In this document: positions 1 through 4,642 of the stretch, piece after piece
Position numbering within the stretch: position 1 is the first letter of the stretch
Layout: each line of letters opens with the position of its first letter
Origin: Flavobacteriaceae bacterium
GTDB taxonomy: Bacteria; Bacteroidota; Bacteroidia; Flavobacteriales; Flavobacteriaceae
Direction of reading: 5' to 3'
DNA: 6,098 nt
Assembly: GCA_019752245.1 (NCBI GenBank)
Contig: JAIEMH010000142.1
Location: 1-6,098, forward strand
Notes under the pieces: model-generated
Seen by the model: the letters and a program-made list of their open reading frames with translations, nothing else
Told to the model about the DNA's origin: nothing
Database searches by the model: none
Position numbers and translations under genes: made by a program

Positions 1-162
1 ATGAAATGGTACGAATACTGGAAAGAAAACCGTTTAAAATGGCATTTGTCATTAGGTTTAGGAGAATTAGCAAACGATGAAAAAACATCACAAGAAGTAA
101 TTATTGAAGACTCATTAGTTCAGAGGGTAATTTTAGTCCCTTATTTTCGTCTAAAAGTTTAA
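1..162 (+). CDS. Glycyl-tRNA synthetase-like internal fragment (broken gene)
   Basis: A frame open from the first base runs 53 codons to a TAA. Its first ~21 residues (KWYEYWKEN, then RLKWHLSLGLG) resemble, from memory, a conserved internal segment of Bacteroidetes glycyl-tRNA synthetase, just before the RFHDHEKLAHYA region. In the intact enzyme, which charges tRNA-Gly in the cytoplasm, this lies mid-protein and about 250 further residues follow. Here the similarity stops at about base 63, and the remaining residues (ELANDEKTSQEV onward) match nothing I recognise. The last 62 bases overlap the opposite-strand Wzc fragment. The initial ATG corresponds to an internal methionine, so this is probably not a functional start; any upstream part lies outside the window. 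This is best read as a remnant or a sequence junction rather than a working gene. The family call rests on a short match. Confidence 0.42.
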   Translation: MKWYEYWKENRLKWHLSLGLGELANDEKTSQEVIIEDSLVQRVILVPYFRLKV

Positions 163-322
163 CCTTAGATTCGATTAAATAAACAGGATTGGTGTATCTT
201 ATGTAGAGGTATGCTGATGTTAATGAAATAATTGTAAAAAAAAGAAAATATTTCCAATAGTAACTATATTTAAAAAATATTTTTTTAACATCAATTTGTT
301 CTTCGAAAATTTGATCGTCCAT
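101..322 (-). CDS. Truncated Wzc/Wzz-type polysaccharide co-polymerase N-terminus
   Basis: This frame encodes 73 residues. It has a short acidic cytoplasmic start, an aromatic segment KIFFKYSYYWKYF (14-26), one membrane helix at about 26-42, then YTNPVYLIESKVKLLDE (43-59), which is typical of the start of the periplasmic Wzz domain. Full-length Bacteroidetes homologues are usually 700-800 residues: Wzz domain, second membrane helix and a cytoplasmic BY-kinase that autophosphorylates on tyrosine. They control polymer length and export together with Wza. Here the frame stops after LPSELMSLQ, so the rest of the Wzz domain and the whole kinase are missing. The ATG lies 3 bp after the Wza stop codon, indicating an operon with the genes upstream. 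The stop lies where unrelated + strand sequence begins, pointing to a rearrangement or assembly junction. The family call is good; whether this is a functional gene is doubtful. Confidence 0.66.
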   Translation of the reverse strand: MDDQIFEEQIDVKKIFFKYSYYWKYFLFFTIISLTSAYLYIRYTNPVYLIESKVKLLDENKGLKLPSELMSLQ

Positions 323-325
323 GGA

Positions 326-1117
326 TTAATTTTTTAATAGTAAAATTCCGGTAAGGACTAATGAAATCGCTGTTATTAGCGTTGCAGCGTTTCCAATTAT
401 TCCAGCAGATTTAATTTTGGCATTGTTGGGGTTTACTACAATTACATCATTTTGCTTTATATAATATAGTTCAGATTCCATCCAATCTTTTGTAGTAACA
501 TCGATGTGATGAATGGTTTTAGTATTGTTTTCTTGTCGAATTAAAATGATATCATTTCGTTTGCCATTAATAGTAAGGTCACCTGCAAGTCCGAGAGCTT
601 GAAGTAATGTTAGGTTTTTTTCAGGGAATGTAAATGTACCAGGGTTTTTGACTTCACCTAAGATTGTAATTTTAGAATTTATTATTCTCACAATTACTGT
701 TGGTTCTTTTAAGTGTCCTTCATCGATTAGTTTTTTAGTGAGGAATTGTTGTAGTTCATTTGTTGTTTTGTCTGAAACTTTTACAGTCCCTAGAACAGGT
801 ATGATTATTTCACCTTGATTGTTGACTAAATAATTTTTTAATTTCATTACATCCGGTTGCATCCCTGTTACCGATAAGCTTTCAAGTAAGTCAATGTTGT
901 AAATTTTTGATGATTCTATATCTAAAGAATTAATTCTAATGCTTATGATGTCGTTTGTTTCTATTTTTTGGTCAATTATTTTGTTTCCTTCGAAAGAATT
1001 TTTAGCGGGAGATTGAAAATATAATATTTCTTTTTTTGATGTACAAGATTGTAAATTTCCTGCTGCTATAAGTAGCAAAAGAAAAAAGGTACCGTTTTTA
1101 AAAATATTTAGATTCAT
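326..1117 (-). CDS. Wza-type polysaccharide export lipoprotein (internal start within the fused frame)
   Basis: The internal ATG at 1117 gives a 263-residue protein of normal Bacteroidetes Wza length. It has a classic lipoprotein signal: MNLNIFKNG, a hydrophobic run FFLLLLIAA, then the lipobox LQSC with Cys25 followed by TSKK. The polysaccharide export domain follows (EILYFQSP, then KIETNDIISIRINSLD at about 53-68, and NNQGEIIIPVLGTVKVSD at about 99-116). Next is an SLBB-like region (KITILGEVKNPGTFTFPEKNL at about 149-169, LLQALGLAGDL). It ends in a hydrophobic helix ITAISLVLTGILLL, common at the C-terminus of Bacteroidetes homologues. It should be an envelope lipoprotein multimer through which polymer leaves the cell, with Wzc as partner. 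The start has an A-rich upstream stretch (GAAAATAAAAAAT), the usual Bacteroidetes style. Because it is in frame with the preceding transferase without a stop, it is given as an alternative product of that frame. Confidence 0.72.
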   Translation of the reverse strand: MNLNIFKNGTFFLLLLIAAGNLQSCTSKKEILYFQSPAKNSFEGNKIIDQKIETNDIISIRINSLDIESSKIYNIDLLESLSVTGMQPDVMKLKNYLVNNQGEIIIPVLGTVKVSDKTTNELQQFLTKKLIDEGHLKEPTVIVRIINSKITILGEVKNPGTFTFPEKNLTLLQALGLAGDLTINGKRNDIILIRQENNTKTIHHIDVTTKDWMESELYYIKQNDVIVVNPNNAKIKSAGIIGNAATLITAISLVLTGILLLKN

Positions 1118-2182
1118 ATTTTTTATTTTCTGAACTAATAGAGGTAATGAAAAAATTGTTGTTCCCAATATTATAATTATTAAAAGTTGGTTGTGAATAT
1201 TAATTTTGTTGATGGCGATGCTTATAGTAGCGATGCTTAACGTTGTAAGTCCAATGAAAGCGCTAATTTGCCAATGTTTATAGTCTAAGTCTAAAAGTCT
1301 GTGGTGTATATGATTTCTGTCTGCAACAAAGGGACTTTTTTTATAAATAAATATTCTAATAAAAAAAATTCTAGTAGTGTCTAATAATGGATAGAACATT
1401 AATGCGATTACTAAAACAGGATTTATTTTATAGTAATAGTTAAGAATCCATATATCTTTTATCTGTAGTATATTTATTAGCAAGAAAGATAAGAGGAAGC
1501 CGACTATCATAGAACCCGTATCTCCCATGAAAATTTTATTATTTTTTGAAAAATTGTATTGTAGAAATGCAATTATTGCGCCCATAAGAGTTAGTGCTAC
1601 AATACACATAAGTATTTGGTTTGCATTATAAAAAATTGCAGCGCTGAAAAGTAAAAAACAGAGTGCTATTGTGCCAGCTAATCCATCGACACCATCTATT
1701 AAATTGTATGCATTTATTACTAGTATAAATGTAAACAAAGTGATCGCTATAGCATACGACTCAGTAATTTCATAAATATTTAAAAATCCAAAAAGATTAT
1801 TTATTGTTAAATTAGTACTCAAAATCAGTATTAGAGCCACTAAAAACTGTACAATAAACTTTGTTTTAGCGGATAGAATTAATATATCGTCTTTGAGACC
1901 TAAAAAAAAGAGTACTACAACTGATCCAATTATATGATAGGCGTGAATATTTTTAAAAATTGTTCCAAACATTGTAAGGGCTAGAATGAATCCTATAAAT
2001 ATGCCGACGCCTCCTAATGTTGGTGTTTTTTTTATGTGAGAGCTCCTTTCCGTTGGAGTTGCTAATAAATTTTTCTCATTTGATATTTTTATGATTACAG
2101 GAAAGGATATATAACTGATGATCCAAGAGATTATGAAAAATGCCAAGTACCAATATTCTTGTTGGATATGGTTTGTGTTCAT
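326..2182 (-). CDS. WecA/TagO-type glycosyl-1-phosphate transferase reading in frame into a Wza-type export protein
   Basis: This is one uninterrupted frame of 618 residues from the ATG at 2182. A GTG 24 bp further upstream is possible but less likely. Residues ~1-355 are a multi-spanning membrane enzyme of the MraY/WecA/TagO family, which transfers a sugar-1-phosphate from a UDP-sugar to undecaprenyl phosphate and so starts polysaccharide assembly. Visible motifs, counted from the ATG, are the early TPTLGGVGI, the Mg-binding Asp pair in GLKDD (98-99), NAYNLIDGVDGLAG (157-170), FMGDTGS (218-224) and the WecA-type NHIHHRLL (290-297). From residue 356 (MNLNIFKNG) a lipoprotein signal peptide begins and a complete polysaccharide export protein follows. 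Each half is full length for its family. Either wecA has lost its stop and a real fusion is made, or the second half is also translated from its own internal ATG. The gene heads a leftward operon with the Wzc fragment. Confidence 0.86.
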   Translation of the reverse strand: MNTNHIQQEYWYLAFFIISWIISYISFPVIIKISNEKNLLATPTERSSHIKKTPTLGGVGIFIGFILALTMFGTIFKNIHAYHIIGSVVVLFFLGLKDDILILSAKTKFIVQFLVALILILSTNLTINNLFGFLNIYEITESYAIAITLFTFILVINAYNLIDGVDGLAGTIALCFLLFSAAIFYNANQILMCIVALTLMGAIIAFLQYNFSKNNKIFMGDTGSMIVGFLLSFLLINILQIKDIWILNYYYKINPVLVIALMFYPLLDTTRIFFIRIFIYKKSPFVADRNHIHHRLLDLDYKHWQISAFIGLTTLSIATISIAINKINIHNQLLIIIILGTTIFSLPLLVQKIKNMNLNIFKNGTFFLLLLIAAGNLQSCTSKKEILYFQSPAKNSFEGNKIIDQKIETNDIISIRINSLDIESSKIYNIDLLESLSVTGMQPDVMKLKNYLVNNQGEIIIPVLGTVKVSDKTTNELQQFLTKKLIDEGHLKEPTVIVRIINSKITILGEVKNPGTFTFPEKNLTLLQALGLAGDLTINGKRNDIILIRQENNTKTIHHIDVTTKDWMESELYYIKQNDVIVVNPNNAKIKSAGIIGNAATLITAISLVLTGILLLKN

Positions 2183-2225
2183 TAAATATTTCACTATACT
2201 ATTCACCTTTATTAGTTTTATAACA

Positions 2226-2233
2226 CAAAGGTA
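2226..2233 (-). promoter_or_regulatory. Candidate -7 promoter box for the wecA-wza-wzc operon
   Basis: The minus-strand octamer TACCTTTG fits the Bacteroidetes -7 consensus TAnnTTTG exactly. It lies 43 bp upstream of the ATG at 2182, which would give a leader of about 35-40 nt. I see no good TTTG -33 element at the usual ~19-bp spacing, so this could be a weak or activator-dependent promoter. The match is short enough to arise by chance in AT-rich DNA. Confidence 0.35.
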
Positions 2234-2342
2234 TAGTGGCTCTAAATTGCTATTTTTAATTTAGTAATAAGTGATTAAAATTTTTGAACAAATGGAATAA
2301 ATTGTCTCCAATAATACTTTAGTTAATTTATTATGAAGTTGC

Positions 2343-2361
2343 TATTACTATTTATTACTAT
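2343..2361. repeat. Tandem 9-bp repeat TATTACTAT, 10-bp period
   Basis: TATTACTAT occurs at 2343-2351 and again at 2353-2361, one helical turn apart. A related copy in inverted orientation (TAGTAATA) is at 2262-2269. All lie in the 263-bp gap between the LytTR regulator and the wecA-wza frame, upstream of the candidate promoter box at 2226-2233. The same gap holds an inverted pair TCTCCAAT (2305-2312) / ATTGGAGA (2430-2437) and a small hairpin ATATGA (2386-2391) / TCATAT (2399-2404) just after the LytTR gene. This could be an operator region, but no known binding consensus is matched. Confidence 0.35.
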
Positions 2362-2445
2362 GATATTGGTAGGCAAGGTTAAATAATATGAGTGTTATTC
2401 ATATAGATTTTGATTAGAAGGTTGTATTAATTGGAGATAGATTAT

Positions 2446-3192
2446 TTAATTTAAATGCTTTCCAATATTTAAAGCTGAGCTCAAATCATCTAACTTTCTT
2501 TTTGAAACAGGAACATTTTTATTGTTTGTCATTTCACAATAAAAACCATCAGATTTTACTATGTTTAATAGATTGTTCATGTTGATTATAAATTTGTGAT
2601 GAATTCTGCAAAAGATGTCAGGATCTAGTAGTTTTTGAAACTCTCCTAAGTTTTTACTGGCCATTTTGCTAACGCCATTGGTTAAATATATGACGGTGTA
2701 ACGACCGTCTGCCTCAAGGTAAATTATATCTTCAAGTTTGATAAGCTCAATTTTTTTTGTAGAATTAATTGGAATAAATTTTTGAAATTTTGCTTCAGCA
2801 ATCCTTAGCTGGAATAGATTGTTTTCGGCCATTATTTTATTAACGCATTTATTGATGCAAGTTAATAGAATACTTGTTGCAACTTGATCTTCTATAAAAT
2901 CGAATATATCACATTTAACAAAATCAAAAACATGATTTTTGTTGTTTGAATATATTATAACCTTAGTTAAAATTAGGTTGTTTTCACACAAAAAATTTAA
3001 AATTAAATCTACGTTAGATGAAATATTTAAAAAAAGTATATCGCATTTACCTTCGTTGTAAATTTCATGCAATTCTTTGAGGGAATCAGCAGTTTGCATT
3101 GTCAGATGACAGTTTGAAAAAGAACTTGAAAAGTTTTTTATTTCATTAGTGATTTTGTCTTCAACTTTGTAAAAAAGTAAATTTATTTTCAT
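2446..3192 (-). CDS. LytTR-family transcription regulator with degenerate receiver domain
   Basis: This encodes 248 residues from the ATG at 3192. A GTG 33 bp upstream is in frame but sits on a promoter-like box, and the fold naturally begins at MKINLLF. Residues ~145-240 form a LytTR DNA-binding domain: KIELIKLEDIIYLEADGRYTV (147-167), KNLGEFQKLL (180-189), CRIHHKFIINMNNL (195-208) and VPVSKRKLDDL (227-237). Residues ~1-120 keep the length and alternating pattern of a CheY-like receiver but lack its active site: no acidic pair after the first strand (NLLFYK), Asn56 where the phosphorylated Asp is expected (DILFLNIS), and FIED (99-102) in place of the conserved Lys-Pro. It is therefore probably not switched by phosphorylation. 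No histidine kinase is adjacent. Its place between the two polysaccharide blocks suggests control of one or both, which is inference. Confidence 0.88.
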   Translation of the reverse strand: MKINLLFYKVEDKITNEIKNFSSSFSNCHLTMQTADSLKELHEIYNEGKCDILFLNISSNVDLILNFLCENNLILTKVIIYSNNKNHVFDFVKCDIFDFIEDQVATSILLTCINKCVNKIMAENNLFQLRIAEAKFQKFIPINSTKKIELIKLEDIIYLEADGRYTVIYLTNGVSKMASKNLGEFQKLLDPDIFCRIHHKFIINMNNLLNIVKSDGFYCEMTNNKNVPVSKRKLDDLSSALNIGKHLN

Positions 3193-3215
3193 ATTATGGG
3201 GCTTTAATATTTTTA

Positions 3216-3223
3216 CAAATATC
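3216..3223 (-). promoter_or_regulatory. Candidate -7 box for the LytTR gene
   Basis: The minus-strand octamer GATATTTG matches TAnnTTTG at five of its six specified positions and lies 23 bp upstream of the LytTR ATG, giving a leader of under 20 nt. No clear -33 TTTG is seen. A start here would place the 9-bp direct repeat at 3255-3284 roughly 45-75 bp upstream of the transcription start, a typical activator position. It is a weak match on its own. Confidence 0.27.
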
Positions 3224-3254
3224 ACTTAATTGTGAATTTTTTAATGTATTAATA

Positions 3255-3284
3255 AATATGTGTGACTATATATGTAATATGTGT
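3255..3284. promoter_or_regulatory. 9-bp direct repeat with 12-bp spacer, possible LytTR-protein site
   Basis: AATATGTGT occurs at 3255-3263 and is repeated exactly at 3276-3284, so the spacer is 12 bp and the period 21 bp (two helical turns). LytTR proteins such as AgrA bind pairs of 9-bp direct repeats separated by about 12-13 bp, and a LytTR gene starts 63 bp away. On the minus strand the unit is ACACATATT. It shares only part of the published core (ACA at the start, some later T positions) and lacks the GTT. The geometry fits; the base identity fits poorly. Confidence 0.42.
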
Positions 3285-3504
3285 TTTTCATTATTACCTT
3301 CAATTTAATTAGAATTCCGCTTTGTTAAATATTGATTTTTTAAGAATTATAGATTGTTGCTTTTTTATTCAAATGTAGTTAAATATTATCTTTTTAATTT
3401 TCTTTAACAAATTGAAAAAACTTATTGAATTAGTTTTAAAAAAAAATAGAATCTTATATGTCTAGTTAAGATTGCTTTAGCATTTATTTTAAATTATTTT
3501 AAAT

Positions 3505-3512
3505 TATTTTTG
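3505..3512 (+). promoter_or_regulatory. Candidate -7 promoter box for the nusG-like/tviB operon
   Basis: TATTTTTG fits TAnnTTTG exactly. It overlaps the end of a 10-bp tandem repeat (TTTTAAATTA at 3487-3496 and 3497-3506) that gives an A/T-rich stretch upstream. At the -33 position only a poor ATTT is present. If used, RNA would begin near 3518, immediately before the hairpin and T-run at 3523-3561, leaving a leader of about 215 nt before the ATG at 3734. In DNA this rich in T a chance match is possible. Confidence 0.33.
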
Positions 3513-3522
3513 ATTTTTAATG

Positions 3523-3561
3523 AACAAGTGTTAGCTTGTTTGCTAATTTTTTTTTTTTTTT
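3523..3561 (+). terminator. Possible leader attenuator: alternative hairpins followed by 15 T
   Basis: Two overlapping hairpins compete for the same bases. One is AACAAG (3523-3528) with CTTGTT (3535-3540). The other is TTAGC (3531-3535) with GCTAA (3542-3546), extendable by one G-U pair. The second runs directly into an uninterrupted run of 15 T (3547-3561), the layout of an intrinsic terminator. No + strand gene ends upstream, so it would act inside the leader of the rightward operon. A NusG-like antiterminator is the second gene of that operon. The stems are short and A/U-rich, so termination strength is uncertain. Confidence 0.4.
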
Positions 3562-3563
3562 GG

Positions 3564-3606
3564 TTGATAATTCCTATAAAAATTCTTTTTTTTTTAAAAT
3601 TATCAA
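3564..3606. repeat. 9-bp inverted repeat in the leader
   Basis: TTGATAATT (3564-3572) is perfectly complementary to AATTATCAA (3598-3606). The 25-bp interior could itself pair partly through AAAAA and TTTTT. The structure begins 3 bp after the 15-T run, so it would sit just beyond the possible attenuator. It could be an RNA stem or a protein operator. Confidence 0.35.
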
Positions 3607-3733
3607 TATCAAATTTTTTTCAAATATTCCCTTATTAATTCCATTTATTACTTTCAAGACTATTTTATGGTGTATGATTCTCAATTTTGTCTCACTATAA
3701 TTAATAAATGAGTTGTTGATAAAAAAATTTGTA

Positions 3734-3988
3734 ATGTATAACGTTCCCATACTATCTAAGACGCATTTTGCAGCTTATCTTCAGGTTATTGATGACTATA
3801 AATCTTTATTGGTTTATGAGCAAGAGCTCTCTCTTTATTCGGATGAAAAGAAAAAAAATAGTTATGGAAGAATAAAGAATGATATTATTTTTTTGTTGCA
3901 AAGAATTATTGAGAATAAAAATATTTTAAAGGAAAATACAAAATCTGATCAAGAATATTTAGTCAGTTTGATTGAAATGGATAAATAA
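3734..3988 (+). CDS. Small unrecognised protein upstream of the NusG-like gene
   Basis: This encodes 84 residues from the ATG at 3734. The frame is open 21 bp further, to a TTG, but ATG with an A-rich upstream stretch is preferred. I do not recognise a named family. The protein is soluble, charged and probably mostly helical: HFAAYLQVIDDYKSLLVYEQELSLY (11-35) looks like one long amphipathic helix, and RIKNDIIFLLQRIIENKNIL (46-65) like a second, followed by a polar tail ending SLIEMDK. There is no signal peptide or membrane segment. It is the first gene of the rightward block, 97 bp ahead of the NusG-like gene, which suggests a role in controlling the same operon. A two-helix protein of this size could be a partner or antagonist of the antiterminator, as UpxZ is for UpxY in Bacteroides, but I see no sequence similarity that would prove this. 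Confidence 0.68.
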   Translation: MYNVPILSKTHFAAYLQVIDDYKSLLVYEQELSLYSDEKKKNSYGRIKNDIIFLLQRIIENKNILKENTKSDQEYLVSLIEMDK

Positions 3989-4085
3989 TTCATTTTACGT
4001 TAAAGATATTATCATTATTAAGAAAAATCATTTTAGCTTTTTTAATATTTTGATGGTGAAACTAATAAATAAGAAAAATTATAAA

Positions 4086-4544
4086 ATGAATTGGTTCGTT
4101 CTATATACTAAGCCTCAGCAGGAATTGAAAGTTCTTGAACGTCTTAAGGCACTTGATATTGACGCGTATTGTCCTGTTGTAGAAGAGGTAAGGCAATGGT
4201 CAGATAGAAAAAAAAGAGTTTCAGTTCCTTTAATAAAATCATATGTTTTTGTGCGTATTGATTTTGCGAATCGATCGAAAGTGTTTGATGTTCCTGGAGT
4301 TGTACGCTATCTTTTTTGGTTAGGTAAACCGGCATTGGTAAGCGATAAAGAGATTAATGCATTAAGGGATTCGTTGAAAGAATCTTGTTTGACTGTAAAG
4401 GTAGAGCGTTTATCAATAGGTGAGCGATTGATTATTGACAAAGGTCCTTTTCAAAGTAAAGAAGGTACAGTTATAAAATTAAGCGCTAACTATGTTACAG
4501 TTGCCCTTGAGCAGTTGGGATTGTTAGTTACAATTAGTTATTAA
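4086..4544 (+). CDS. NusG-like transcription antiterminator (UpxY/RfaH type)
   Basis: This encodes 152 residues. The ATG at 4086 is chosen because MNWFVLYTKPQQE is the canonical start of the NGN domain. Upstream in-frame TTG and ATG codons would only add a poorly conserved tail. NGN domain ~1-100: WFVLYTKP (3-10), a helix ELKVLERLKALDIDAYCPVVEE (13-34), the basic segment RQWSDRKKRV (36-45), PLIKSYVFVRIDF (48-60) and VPGVVRYLFWLGKPA (69-83). KOW domain ~108-152, with GERLIIDKGPFQSKEGTVI (112-130). Specialised NusG paralogues bind RNA polymerase and suppress pausing and termination in their own long operons; in Bacteroides the UpxY proteins do this for capsule loci. Being just ahead of a nucleotide-sugar dehydrogenase fits that role. 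The essential NusG is usually longer and sits with ribosomal-protein genes, so this is a locus-specific copy. Confidence 0.86.
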   Translation: MNWFVLYTKPQQELKVLERLKALDIDAYCPVVEEVRQWSDRKKRVSVPLIKSYVFVRIDFANRSKVFDVPGVVRYLFWLGKPALVSDKEINALRDSLKESCLTVKVERLSIGERLIIDKGPFQSKEGTVIKLSANYVTVALEQLGLLVTISY

Positions 4545-4566
4545 ATAGAATAAAATATAAATGTGA

Positions 4567-4612
4567 AGATGATTTACTTGTGTGACTCATCTGGCGAAGC
4601 CGTGAATTTTTT
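4567..4612 (+). other. Weak hairpins and T-run between the nusG-like gene and tviB
   Basis: The 98-bp gap holds AGATGA (4567-4572) complementary to TCATCT (4587-4592), immediately followed by a tight GGC-GAA-GCC hairpin (4593-4601) and then TTTTTT at 4607-4612. This could be a weak terminator that the antiterminator just upstream would overcome, or an RNA-processing site. The stems are short, so the reading is tentative. Confidence 0.22.
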
Positions 4613-4642
4613 AAAACTTTTACTAAATATAAAACATAAAAT

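Larger units (their letters stand above)
3193..3733. other. Long AT-rich intergenic control region between divergent blocks
   Basis: About 540 bp without a credible gene separates the leftward LytTR gene from the rightward operon. It holds, from left to right, a promoter-like box for the LytTR gene, a 9-bp direct repeat, a further TAnnTTTG match on the minus strand (TACATTTG, 3377 to 3370), a 10-bp tandem repeat TTTTAAATTA (3487-3506) running into a + strand promoter box, a hairpin followed by 15 T, and a 9-bp inverted repeat at 3564-3606. Near the first + strand gene a TATAAT is seen at 3696-3701. The longest open frames here are only a few codons. The density of signals suggests regulation of both flanking blocks. 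Confidence 0.6.

Noticed and set aside
2183..2206. GTG start adding 8 residues to the WecA-like protein
   Set aside because: Possible, but GTG is less usual in this group, and the ATG at 2182 gives a normal start 43 bp after a consensus -7 box.
3193..3225. GTG start adding 11 residues to the LytTR protein
   Set aside because: The added residues do not belong to the receiver fold, and the codon overlaps a promoter-like GATATTTG box; the ATG at 3192 fits better.
3487..3510. Tandem TTTTAAATTA repeat as a CRISPR or satellite
   Set aside because: Only about 2.4 copies of a 10-bp low-complexity unit; better explained as an A/T-rich promoter upstream region.
3972..4085. TTG start adding 38 residues to the NusG-like protein
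   Set aside because: NusG-family proteins begin with the WFVLYTKP strand; the extra part is lysine/isoleucine-rich translated spacer and overlaps the end of the preceding gene.
4144..4335. 63-codon minus-strand frame
   Set aside because: It lies wholly inside the NusG-like gene on the opposite strand and shows no recognisable motif; it is a shadow frame.
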